NCBI GenBank assembly: GCA_026988435.1
Contig: JALSLH010000065.1
Location: 1-44,767, forward strand
Direction: 5' to 3'
Length of the DNA: 44,767 nt
Origin: Methylophaga sp.
Lineage (GTDB): Bacteria; Pseudomonadota; Gammaproteobacteria; Nitrosococcales; Methylophagaceae
Below the pieces are notes generated by a model. That model saw only the letters and a list, made by a program, of their open reading frames with translations, had not been told where the DNA came from and made no database searches. The position numbers and the translations under genes are program-made. Below are positions 8,962 through 17,180 of the stretch, in pieces; within the stretch, counting starts at the first letter, position 1, and every line of letters starts with the position of its first letter.

Positions 8962-9957
8962 ATGACCGGATACATAAGGCTTATCCTCGCCATACTTGTA
9001 CTGCTTTCCCATACAGGTATAACTATTAATGGTCTAAACCCAGGCGTTATCGCTGTCATCATCTTTTACATGTTAGCGGGCGGGGTGGTTACCCATTTAT
9101 GGCATGATATTATTCCTCAAGGCAAAGGCAAGCTACGCGCTTTTTATATTGACAGAATTCTACGAATCTTCCCATTATACTTATATGTGGCAGGTCTAAC
9201 AGTCATATTCATTCTCATCACAGGTTACGGCGACCCACACTTTCAGCCACTAATCACACTCAGCAATATCGTCATCATCCCGCTAAATTATTACATGTTT
9301 ATCGACAACACTATATTAAGTTCGCCCCCGTGGAGGCTTATACCACAAGCATGGTCACTTGGCACAGAGCTACAAGCCTACCTCCTTCTCCCCTTTATCC
9401 TAATGTACAAAAAAGCAATTCTGCCTATACTTGCTATCAGTTTTATGCTTTACACTGCTGCTAATCTTAACGTCATCCACACTGACTACTACGGTTACCG
9501 TCTTCTCCCCGGTATTCTCTTTATTTTTCTCATCGGAGGCATATTAAAACAAGAGCAAAAGAAAGCTACCCGACCCATAAGGAGTAATTGGCTGTTTTTA
9601 ATTGCCGTCACTAACTACCTCATCTTTCACTATGCAAGCCTATTTCAACATGTTTACACCCAAGAAACACTAATCGGCATCATAATCGGGATTCCATTAC
9701 TGCGCCTAACAAGTACAAGTAGCATAAGATTGCGCTATAATAAAGTAGCCGCATCACTTTCCTACGGCGTATTCCTATCCCACTTCTTGGTCATCTGGTT
9801 TTTAGACTATAGTGGCTCTATAGAAAAAGGCACGTTAGAATACTATATAGCATTAATGATACTAACGCTAGTCATAGCATACAGTGGCATTAAGCTAATA
9901 GAAGAGAGGGTCAACATAATTAGAATGCGCCATACATCCAGTATTATCAATAAATAA
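8962..9957 (+). CDS. Membrane acyltransferase (acyltransferase-3 / OafA-like)
   Basis: A 331-residue polytopic membrane protein with about ten hydrophobic segments. Its start, YIRLILAILVLLSHTG, carries the conserved His of the acyltransferase-3 family, and PWRLIPQAWSLGTEL is the usual periplasmic-side motif region. These proteins typically O-acetylate surface polysaccharides. I chose ATG 8962, because the ATG at 8881 lies inside the preceding gene and would add 27 polar residues before the first transmembrane segment. It is the last gene of the operon, followed by a possible terminator. O-acetylation of the polysaccharide made here is inferred from position. Confidence 0.82.
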   Translation: MTGYIRLILAILVLLSHTGITINGLNPGVIAVIIFYMLAGGVVTHLWHDIIPQGKGKLRAFYIDRILRIFPLYLYVAGLTVIFILITGYGDPHFQPLITLSNIVIIPLNYYMFIDNTILSSPPWRLIPQAWSLGTELQAYLLLPFILMYKKAILPILAISFMLYTAANLNVIHTDYYGYRLLPGILFIFLIGGILKQEQKKATRPIRSNWLFLIAVTNYLIFHYASLFQHVYTQETLIGIIIGIPLLRLTSTSSIRLRYNKVAASLSYGVFLSHFLVIWFLDYSGSIEKGTLEYYIALMILTLVIAYSGIKLIEERVNIIRMRHTSSIINK

Positions 9958-10010
9958 CACCTAACAGCATTGAGGTGACCTTGTTAGGGTTGGTGTTAAA
10001 TCTTTTTTTA
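9956..10010 (+). terminator. Possible terminator after the O-polysaccharide operon
   Basis: AACACC (9956-9961) and TAACA (9962-9966) can pair with TGTTA (9982-9986) and GGTGTT (9992-9997), with a small bulge. The hairpin is followed by TCTTTTTTT at 10001-10009. It sits directly at the end of the acyltransferase gene. Confidence 0.5.
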
Positions 10011-10079
10011 AACAATGGTTTACCGTGTTGCTTTGAATCTAAAGTCTTAAAAATGTGAAGAATGCCTATAATAATTCAA

Positions 10080-10313
10080 ATTAAGGTTTGCATACCCCCC
10101 CAGCCTTTGTGGTATGATTATCCGTGGTATTTTATGTTATGAAATACTATCGATAGTTACACTATGGACTGCCTTGCTGATGTTCGCGGCAATATCGAAA
10201 AGATGTTGAGAGAACCCACAGCGGTGCACCCTTAAGTGGTTTTAGAAGCGTGCGACAGCAATAGCTGTTACATAGTGATATTTTTTATAATTCCTATTTA
10301 GGAGAAAGAAAAC
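10080..10313 (+). promoter_or_regulatory. Leader and promoter region of the S-layer-like gene
   Basis: No gene lies in the 356 bp before the S-layer-like gene. A weak promoter candidate is TTGCAT (10088-10093) with TATGAT about 19 bp downstream. Next come an inverted repeat GTATTT (10127-10132) / AAATAC (10142-10147) and a perfect 12-bp palindrome ACTATCGATAGT (10146-10157). A strong ribosome-binding site, TAGGAGAAAG, stands just before the ATG at 10314. If transcription starts near the candidate, the untranslated leader would be about 190 nt, which would suit a stable, highly expressed mRNA. The operator role of the palindrome is speculative. Confidence 0.4.
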
Positions 10314-13300
10314 ATGGCTTTAACACAAACTCAAGTTTCTGAGCTTTATGTTGCTATATTCAATAGAGCATCAGAAGGTAACGGAAATACATTTTGGCAG
10401 GGGCAGGCTGATGCGGCCTCGGCCGCAACAGCAATGCTTGCAACGACAGATGCAGCAGCATACTTCGGCACAAGTCTAGATACTGATCAAGCATTTATTG
10501 AGCATATCTACTTAAATACTTTTAATAAAACGCCTGCGGATGATGCTGCTGGCATCGCTTTCTGGGTGGGTCAATTAGCAACAGAGTCTCGCGGTTCAGT
10601 AGTGGCAGGTATTGTGGCTGCAGCAACTGATGCGGCTAACGCCGGTGCGGCACAAGATCAATTCAACAATCGTGTAGCTACTTCTAATTACACTGCAAGC
10701 CAATTGGCTTCAGCACCATCAGATTACGCAACATCATTAGCGTTCGACGGTGGCCTTACAGTGACAAATGTTGCATCAACAGTAACGTCTGCTCAATCAG
10801 CTGTAGATGTCCTTGTTGCTAATTCTGGTGGCGGTAGCGGTACAGCGGGTAGCACTTACTACTTAACCGAAAAGCAAGATATGCTGACAGGTACTGCAGA
10901 CGATGATGTGTTCATTGCGCGTGGTAACAGCTCATTAGATAATGCAGACATTCTTGATGGTGGCGCTGGTCGTGACACTGTTGAAGTAATGCTTGATAAC
11001 CTAGAAACAGCAGAGTCACCTTTGTTCACCAATATTGAAGTGCTTAAAGTGCAGGCGCAACAGCCACTTGATATTAATGGTAATAATAATATTGATGAAA
11101 ACGGTGAGAATGATGTAGATGCTTCAGGCTACAACTCAAACATCGACGCGGGTGATATGCGTAGCGTTGAAGAGTATTGGTCTGAAGACAGTCGTGCACA
11201 CGTGACCATTGAAGATGTGAGTCGCAACAGTCATATTACAACGGTAGGTTTCAGAGAGTCTGATCCGGGTGCTGGAGTTGATTTAAACGTATTTTTTGAT
11301 CCAGAAAACATTACTGCAAAAGGTGTGGCAGATACAGGTTCAACGTTACTTATTAAAGTGGCAAACGTATTTAACATCGCTGAAGGCGCTAACCCACTTG
11401 AAGGGTTTGCACGAGTTACCTTTAATGTGGGTGGTACAGATATAGAAACAACGTTTGGAGGTTTAACGAGTTACGCTGACTTGGTTACTGCAATTGACGC
11501 AGCAATCGTGGCTGCTGGCTTCTCAGGTGTTTCAGTTACTGCGCAATCATCGCAAAATGCGTTCTTCTCGATTGATATTGCGAAGCCAGGTGGCGGCACA
11601 TACACTGCCGGTACATTAGCGGGTCAATACTCGCCAATCTTGCTATCTTCAGCTTCTCACACCATCACAAATGGTGCTTTCATATTGGATGATGAGCAAG
11701 GCAGTGGTAACATGGTACAAACGCAAACTGACGTGCAAAACTCGCCAGTTCCAGCACTAACAAGTGTAAATGTTATTGTTGATCGCGTAGGTAAAGACTC
11801 AGACGGTGGTGACTTGCTAATTGGTAGCGACTCAACAGGTGCTTCTGGTTCAGCAGGCATTCAGCAGTTCTTCGTTGACGTAGATAGAGATTCAAATGTT
11901 AGAACAATGGCATCTACTAATAACTCACTAGAAGTGGTTAACGTTAAAAACATCAGTGATAATAATGCTTCAGGCGATGGTAACTTGAAAACAGCCGTTT
12001 CAGATGTGCGTGTATTTGATGCAAGCACAATGAAAGGTGATGTAGCGCTAACTGCTTCATTGTCAGGCAATGTGGTTGCTAAATACCTAGAGTTAACTGA
12101 TGAAGCTAACCCTACAGCAGATAATAGTCAAACTCAGGCATATCGTGATGTGGTTGATACTGAGTTTAGTTATGACTTGGGTGCAGGTGATGATACGTTA
12201 GCGCTTTCTATTTCAAGTGATAACGCAGCAGCTTCTGGTACCGGTTCACGTGAAGATTTCGTTTTAGAAATCAATGCGGGCGCTGGTGATGATGTGGTTA
12301 ATACCGTAATATCAAAGAATGCAGTTAATGCTGATAACTGGTATATCAACCAAAAAGCACAAGGTAACTTAACGGTGAACACTGATGCTGGTAATGATAC
12401 TGTAAACTCACGCGGTGCGGGTGACTGGGCGATTAACACAGGTTCTGGTGATGACACAGTCTATGCTAACAACGAAGACTTAGACACTGAAGCTGCAACA
12501 TGGGCTATTGCTAATGCAGCGGGTATTGCGCTTAATGATTTGCAAGCAACAGGTTCAGCAGCAGCAGCGTTTTTGTACAAATCATCTATCACTGTTACGT
12601 TCTCAGGTGCGCAAACAGCGGGTTCATCAGGTGTGACGGGTGCAGCAGCAGCCGCGGCAAACTTAAATGGTTTTGAAAAGACTATTCAGTTAAACACTGT
12701 AAATGGCGTTGGTAATCAGTTAGATATCAATCAAGCGATTAAAACAGCCATTAATTCTGATGCAGTATTATCAAAATTATTGATAGCTAAAGATGGTCCG
12801 GCTGATACGTTAGTGATTACATCGTTAGTTGATGGTCAATATGCCGTAGATGATTTAAACATCCAATTGGGTGCGTTAGACATTACTACGCTTTCGGCTG
12901 CTGAATTATCAAGCACACAAGATAGTTACCGTGCCTTTGTTAATGATTCAACTGCTGTATTAACTCAAGCAGTTTTAAACACCGGTACTGATGTTTATGC
13001 CTCTCCTGCGGTAGTGGGTGGTGTAGGTCTTGATAATATTGATAGCTTCCAGTTTGCACAAACTGGTGGTGCTGCCGACATCGATGGTTTCGCAACCAGT
13101 GACTCTGTGAGTGATAATGTTATCAACTTAGGTTCAGGTAATGACGTTGCGGTATTAGGTACAGATGGCAACTCAAATGACACGATTGTATTATCGGCTT
13201 CATTTGGTACGGACACTATCTTTAACTTTGTCGATGCAAATGCTGATGCGGCACAAGATTTCATTGATGTAACAGCATATCTTGGTGGCGTAGAAACGTT

Positions 13301-13742
13301 ACCAGGTGGTAGCACAAGTACTGTTTCGCAAACTGTTATTGCAACAGGAAATAATGCAGGTAGTTTTGCAGGTGCAAATGCTATTGAAGCAAACGATGTG
13401 TTTATCATTAATGACTTTGCACAGGCGGCAACTGAAACGTGGGCTGGATTAACAGGTGCAAGTTTACTTGCAGCTATTAACTCAACCACTAACGTGGCTG
13501 CAGCAAATGATTATGCTAACATTAGCGCGGCTGACTTCACGGTTGGTGATACTAATGCTAACCTTGTTGGTACAACACTGAAATCAGTATTCTTCGTTGA
13601 AAATGATCTAAATGATGGTGAATACAAAGTGTTTGAAGTTACAGCAACGGGTGGTGCGACTGATGAATTCACTAGCGTCTCATTAATGGGTGTTATTGAC
13701 TTTGGTGATACATTGACTAACGTAACATCAACATTTATTTAA
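10314..13742 (+). CDS. Large RTX/S-layer-like surface protein with DUF4214-like N terminus, type I secreted
   Basis: A 1142-residue protein rich in Ala, Asp, Asn, Thr and Gly, in which I see no cysteine. There is no signal peptide. The N terminus (about 5-135; QVSELYVAIFNRASEGNGNTFW and later IYLNTFNKTPADDAAGIAFWVGQL, each quoted in part) looks like DUF4214 helices. Degenerate RTX-type calcium-binding turns are scattered through it: DGGAGRDTV, DLGAGDDTL, NAGAGDDVV, DAGNDTV, GSGDDTV and GSGNDVAV. The C terminus ends in a hydrophobic TSTFI after an acidic stretch, as in type I secretion signals. Size, composition and the converging type I secretion operon indicate a secreted surface-layer protein. 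By analogy with Caulobacter RsaA, the N terminus could bind the O-polysaccharide; this is inference. It has its own leader and terminator. Confidence 0.8.
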   Translation: MALTQTQVSELYVAIFNRASEGNGNTFWQGQADAASAATAMLATTDAAAYFGTSLDTDQAFIEHIYLNTFNKTPADDAAGIAFWVGQLATESRGSVVAGIVAAATDAANAGAAQDQFNNRVATSNYTASQLASAPSDYATSLAFDGGLTVTNVASTVTSAQSAVDVLVANSGGGSGTAGSTYYLTEKQDMLTGTADDDVFIARGNSSLDNADILDGGAGRDTVEVMLDNLETAESPLFTNIEVLKVQAQQPLDINGNNNIDENGENDVDASGYNSNIDAGDMRSVEEYWSEDSRAHVTIEDVSRNSHITTVGFRESDPGAGVDLNVFFDPENITAKGVADTGSTLLIKVANVFNIAEGANPLEGFARVTFNVGGTDIETTFGGLTSYADLVTAIDAAIVAAGFSGVSVTAQSSQNAFFSIDIAKPGGGTYTAGTLAGQYSPILLSSASHTITNGAFILDDEQGSGNMVQTQTDVQNSPVPALTSVNVIVDRVGKDSDGGDLLIGSDSTGASGSAGIQQFFVDVDRDSNVRTMASTNNSLEVVNVKNISDNNASGDGNLKTAVSDVRVFDASTMKGDVALTASLSGNVVAKYLELTDEANPTADNSQTQAYRDVVDTEFSYDLGAGDDTLALSISSDNAAASGTGSREDFVLEINAGAGDDVVNTVISKNAVNADNWYINQKAQGNLTVNTDAGNDTVNSRGAGDWAINTGSGDDTVYANNEDLDTEAATWAIANAAGIALNDLQATGSAAAAFLYKSSITVTFSGAQTAGSSGVTGAAAAAANLNGFEKTIQLNTVNGVGNQLDINQAIKTAINSDAVLSKLLIAKDGPADTLVITSLVDGQYAVDDLNIQLGALDITTLSAAELSSTQDSYRAFVNDSTAVLTQAVLNTGTDVYASPAVVGGVGLDNIDSFQFAQTGGAADIDGFATSDSVSDNVINLGSGNDVAVLGTDGNSNDTIVLSASFGTDTIFNFVDANADAAQDFIDVTAYLGGVETLPGGSTSTVSQTVIATGNNAGSFAGANAIEANDVFIINDFAQAATETWAGLTGASLLAAINSTTNVAAANDYANISAADFTVGDTNANLVGTTLKSVFFVENDLNDGEYKVFEVTATGGATDEFTSVSLMGVIDFGDTLTNVTSTFI

Positions 13743-13854
13743 TATCAGCTTAAAGTTGTAATACTTAAAACTGTATTTATTAATAAAGCAACAAAAGGCG
13801 AACGATTAAAAACAAGTAACCTTGGGTTCTGACTAAAGAGCCTGAAGAAAGAAG

Positions 13855-13886
13855 CCCCAGCCCAGAAATGGTCTGGGGTTTTTTTT
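13855..13886 (+). terminator. Rho-independent terminator of the S-layer-like gene
   Basis: CCCCAG (13855-13860) pairs with CTGGGG (13873-13878), with a further partial stem inside, followed by eight T residues. It lies 112 bp after the stop codon. It would leave the next small gene with reduced transcription by read-through or its own promoter. Confidence 0.85.
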
Positions 13887-13969
13887 ATTCCTTAGTAAGG
13901 CTTGTAAAACCAGAAATAAGCCCCAACTATGATATGCAAGATAACTCTAACCAAATAAAGGAAACAGCA

Positions 13970-14182
13970 ATGGCCGAGAATAAAACAGAAAGAAAAATTA
14001 AAATAAATGATGTTGATTATAATTTCAGCGATTTATCTGATAATGCTAAGGGTCAGTTACAGGGCTTACAAATTGCAGAGGCTGAGATGAAGCGGTTGAA
14101 TATGCAATTAGCCATAGCCCAAACAGCACGGAATGCATATATGCAAGCATTGAGTGCTGATTTGCCTGCACAACAAGATTAG
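13970..14182 (+). CDS. Small conserved-looking helical protein (DUF6447-like), function unknown
   Basis: A 70-residue protein starting at ATG 13970, chosen because AAAGGAAACAGCA stands directly before it; the more upstream ATG at 13868 lies in the terminator hairpin. The N-terminal third (KIKINDVDYNFSDLSDNAKG) looks like a short strand-turn module. The remainder is a long amphipathic helix (QLQGLQIAEAEMKRLNMQLA). It resembles small proteins I associate with DUF6447, often found beside type I secreted surface proteins; that assignment is from memory. It lies between the S-layer-like gene and the converging secretion operon. It could be a cytoplasmic partner of the secreted protein or of its exporter, but nothing in the sequence proves that. 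Confidence 0.6.
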   Translation: MAENKTERKIKINDVDYNFSDLSDNAKGQLQGLQIAEAEMKRLNMQLAIAQTARNAYMQALSADLPAQQD

Positions 14183-14279
14183 CTAAGCTGAGTTCTGGAT
14201 AAGAATAGGTACAAATCTTTTAGTTCCCTTTCTTATTCCGAGCTGAGGTAAGTTATTTACAGAACACATGGAAAACAAT

Positions 14280-14461
14280 AGAGTCAGTGGAATACGGCCA
14301 CATTAACATGGGTGGATTGGTTCAATAATCGACGATTATTAGAGCCTATTGGCAATATTCCTCCGGCTGAATTTGAAAAGCTGTATTATGATAACCAAGA
14401 AGAGTCAGCCAAGGTGGCATGACTCAAGCAAATGGGTCTCCGATAAGCTCGGGGCGGTTCA
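14280..14461 (+). pseudogene. IS3-family transposase (orfB) 3' remnant with IS end
   Basis: Bases 14306-14422 read TWVDWFNNRRLLEPIGNIPP and continue to a TGA, which is the typical C terminus of an IS3-family integrase-type transposase. The rest of the gene is missing. TCTCCGATAAGCTCGGGGCG and GTTCA at 14438-14461 would be the IS right end. Confidence 0.75.
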
Positions 14462-14680
14462 AGCTATTGGAAGGCCATATAACGCAGAGAGCTACTAAAA
14501 TAGAGATGCTGGATGCCTGTGCATATCCAGAGATCCGCTTATAGAATCTCCGGTAACTCGGGGCGGTTCATTTATCATAATATTTGTCGTAAAAAATCTG
14601 ATTGGTTAACAGACTTTGAGTTGTGTTTTCTTAAACAGGGTTCAGTACGTCAATCGATAATATTATAATATTGAGGTATA
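14462..14680 (+). other. Gene-free stretch of decayed IS ends
   Basis: This stretch contains a second IS3-type end at 14547-14570 (TCTCCGGTAACTCGGGGCGG then TTCA). From about 14571 to 14648 there is a diverged copy of the IS982-like end found at 50-127 (shared blocks include TTTGTCGTAAAA, GGTTAACAG and TTCTTAAACAGG). After that comes a 14-bp AT palindrome AATATTATAATATT at 14659-14672. No coding region is supported. Confidence 0.6.
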
Positions 14681-14942
14681 TACCCAAATTACTTGAAGAT
14701 GCAGATTTCAGAGCTTAGCACGAAGGTCAGGACAAGGCGCAATGTGAAGGCAATGACTAGTCCTTGTCGAGCATTGTAACGCAGTGCTGGCATTCGTGCT
14801 AAGCTCCCGCAGGGCAAGAGGATAAACCATTATCTTCGTCGTTATAAAACTTAGAATTAGAACGACTAATTCCTGCGTTTTATGCCTAGAATATAATGGC
14901 TTCTTCTCTTGCTGAAACCTGTCTCTTCAAGTATTTTGGGTA
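14681..14942 (+). mobile_element. MITE-like palindromic element, copy 1
   Basis: A 262-bp element bounded by TACCCAAATTACTTGAAGA at the left and TCTTCAAGTATTTTGGGTA at the right, flanked on both sides by TA. Inside are two further inverted repeats: GAGCTTAGCACGAA (14711-14724) with TTCGTGCTAAGCTC (14793-14806), and GCAAGAGGATAAACCATTAT (14814-14833) with a near complement at 14893-14912. It encodes no protein. It differs from copy 2 at three positions that I could see. TA duplication and ends resembling the IS630 remnant's right end suggest mobilisation by an IS630-type transposase. It lies across the 3' end of a glycosyltransferase gene and supplies its stop codon. Confidence 0.85.
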
Positions 14943-16048
14943 TAAATGTCAGTGGTTTTTTCTGCTGTATTTTGCCATGAAAAAGTTTTAACTCGTTGTC
15001 TTCCCCGTTTTTTTAACTGGGCGTGTAGGGTGCTATCTGATGCAATATCCAGCATGGCTTGGCTGATATCATCGGTTGAATAGGGATCAATCAAAATGGC
15101 TGCATCACCCGCAACTTCCGGCAACGATGTTACCGTTGATGTAATCACAGGAACATCAGATGCAAAAGCTTCGAGTACGGGTAAACCAAAACCTTCATAC
15201 AGTGATGGAAAAACCAGTGCCAAACTTGATTGTAATAATGCGTATTTATCTGTGAAGGATACATAATCTAACCAATAGACTGTTCGGCTTAATTTAGCTT
15301 TGGCTTGGTTTAATTGTTCAACTAACTGTTCACACATCCATCCATCTCGCCCAACAATCACCAGTGGATGCGCTCTCTGAATTGATTCAGGAAGTTTAAG
15401 AAATGCCTTTAATAGGCGCTCAACATTTTTTCTCGGTTGCAGTGTGCCGATAAAGATAAAATAGTTTTCAGGCAAATTATAGCGTGATAATACAGCCTGT
15501 TTTTCTTGCTCTGGAATACGATTAAAACACTGTTCATCAACCCCTAGAGGAATCACAGAAATATTCGATTTAGGAATATGAAAATACTCTTCTATCGCAT
15601 TTGCAGAGTAATCTGAAATGGTAATGATATGGTCAGCCCATTTTGCCATTCGCTTAAAAAAAATATTCTTTAACTGCCGGTAATTTCCACTCACCCACTC
15701 AGGATGCGCTAAAGGAATAGGATCCATAATCGTAGCCACTACGGGAATTGTGCTTAGTTTTGGGATGTAATGATCGGTCGCATGAAAAAGGTCAATCTCT
15801 TTTTCCATTTGTTTTGTACTATAAAAAGGCAAGCCTGTTACCGCGCTTACTATACCTTGATGAGAAAACCTTCCTAGTGATCGAGTCTGACTATTTTTTT
15901 GTTGCAGTAAGAATGCAAAACTACTTAGATTAGTATCAGGAGCAGGAATCTTTTCACGTAAATGTTTCGTATAAACAGCAATCCCATCAAGATGACCTGA
16001 TGATTCTCCTTTCATTAATACCGTTGTGCCAAGACCTATATTCATTTT
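14927..16048 (-). CDS. GT4-family glycosyltransferase (A-band WbpY-like)
   Basis: A GT-B glycosyltransferase of 373 residues, counted from ATG 16048; an in-frame TTG at 16063 would add five residues and overlap the upstream gene by 8 bp. Visible motifs are FIGTLQPRKNVERLL, IVGRDGWMCEQL and the EX7E donor-site motif in SLYEGFGLPVLEAFAS. It likely transfers mannose or D-rhamnose from a GDP-sugar. It is the last gene of the minus-strand operon beginning with the type I exporter. The final residues YTQNT and the stop come from the right end of MITE copy 1. Removing the MITE and one TA would give YTSIL and a stop, so the enzyme has lost only about three native residues and should be functional. 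Confidence 0.85.
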   Translation of the reverse strand, partial: KMNIGLGTTVLMKGESSGHLDGIAVYTKHLREKIPAPDTNLSSFAFLLQQKNSQTRSLGRFSHQGIVSAVTGLPFYSTKQMEKEIDLFHATDHYIPKLSTIPVVATIMDPIPLAHPEWVSGNYRQLKNIFFKRMAKWADHIITISDYSANAIEEYFHIPKSNISVIPLGVDEQCFNRIPEQEKQAVLSRYNLPENYFIFIGTLQPRKNVERLLKAFLKLPESIQRAHPLVIVGRDGWMCEQLVEQLNQAKAKLSRTVYWLDYVSFTDKYALLQSSLALVFPSLYEGFGLPVLEAFASDVPVITSTVTSLPEVAGDAAILIDPYSTDDISQAMLDIASDSTLHAQLKKRGRQRVKTFSWQNTAEKTTDIYTQNT

Positions 16049-16055
16049 GCTAAGG

Positions 16056-17177
16056 TTATGCAATCACAGAATGATAAAGTTCGGTATAACGTTTACCCAT
16101 CATATCGGCAGTGAAATTCGCTTCAAATCGTTGTTTGGCTGCAAGCGACATTGTAGTTACTTTGTCACTATCCTTTGTTAATGTGAGCATTGCGTCAGCC
16201 AGTTCTTCTGCATTCTTGGCTGAAACTACTAAGCCCGTTTCATTGTGTGCATTAATATAACTCGTGCCAGAACCTAATTCTGTAGAGATCATCGCGGTTG
16301 TTTGTCTTGCCGCTTCTACAAGTACCATTCCATAGGCTTCTGACCGTTCTGATGAGGGTAAAATAAGTGCTGTTGTAAGATCAATTAAGGCATATTTTTG
16401 TTCATCGTTAACATGCCCTAAGAAGTGAACATTTTCTAATTGATTTTCTTGTACATACCGGTGTAATTCACTTGACTCTGGACCCTCTCCAGCAATAACA
16501 ATAGGAAGTTTTGTCTTTTTTGCCGCTTCTAATAAATAGCTTAATCCTTTGTAATAGCGAAACACCCCTATAAATAAAAAGAATGTCGTACCGTATAGTT
16601 GATAATATTCTGCTCTTTCTTGTTGATAAGCGACCGGATTAGGTTCTGTATCGATTCCATTAGGGATAAGTTCAACGGTTTGTTTCAATTGGCTTAGTAC
16701 TGCACTACTGATAATGTATTTGGGTGATGTTGCAACCACTGCCGCAGCACTATCAAGAAATGTATTCATCAAAGGTTGATAAAGTTTATTTAAACCTTGC
16801 TGGCGGATTATATCTGACTGGTAGCTGACAATATAAGGGGTCGAGTTACCCTGCCGCGTCAATGCCAAAATATCTGCAAAAGGCCATGGAAACTGATAAT
16901 GGATCACATCGGCCCACTTAGATAAGTGTTTAAACTCTTTCCACAACGCCCAAGAAAATCCACACGAAGCCACTTCAAATGACATTGGATAACAATAAAT
17001 TACTGCTTCAGGTGTTTCAATAATTTCTTTTTTCTTACATTGGTTGCTGATACACACAATTCTATTATTCAGGCCGAGCTGACTCGTTGCTCGACAAATT
17101 TGATGAATAACTTCTTCTATGCCACCTTGTGTATAGGGTGAGCATGTCTTATAAACATGTAAGACATTAATGGTCAC
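16056..17177 (-). CDS. GT4-family glycosyltransferase (A-band WbpZ-like)
   Basis: A 373-residue GT-B glycosyltransferase. The N terminus, VLHVYKTCSPYTQGGIEEVI, holds the usual acceptor-side glycine-rich loop. The C-terminal domain shows LFIGVFRYYKGLSYLLEA, IAGEGPE and the EX7E-type motif in SSERSEAYGMVLVEAARQ. It begins with GTG, 3 bp after the stop of the outer-membrane channel gene, so it appears co-transcribed with the secretion genes. Size and partner genes fit the WbpX/WbpY/WbpZ set of D-rhamnan synthesis, but sugar and linkage cannot be read from sequence. Confidence 0.85.
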   Translation of the reverse strand: MTINVLHVYKTCSPYTQGGIEEVIHQICRATSQLGLNNRIVCISNQCKKKEIIETPEAVIYCYPMSFEVASCGFSWALWKEFKHLSKWADVIHYQFPWPFADILALTRQGNSTPYIVSYQSDIIRQQGLNKLYQPLMNTFLDSAAAVVATSPKYIISSAVLSQLKQTVELIPNGIDTEPNPVAYQQERAEYYQLYGTTFFLFIGVFRYYKGLSYLLEAAKKTKLPIVIAGEGPESSELHRYVQENQLENVHFLGHVNDEQKYALIDLTTALILPSSERSEAYGMVLVEAARQTTAMISTELGSGTSYINAHNETGLVVSAKNAEELADAMLTLTKDSDKVTTMSLAAKQRFEANFTADMMGKRYTELYHSVIA

Positions 17178-17180
17178 CCT

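Noticed and set aside
12995-13489. 164-codon open frame antisense to the S-layer-like gene
   Set aside because: It lies wholly opposite a gene of biased composition, has no plausible start signal and no recognisable domain. Similar long antisense frames occur opposite hemY (34463-34957) and are also rejected.
13868-13969. Longer start for the 70-residue protein
   Set aside because: The earlier ATG lies in the terminator hairpin and has no ribosome-binding site, while ATG 13970 has a good one.
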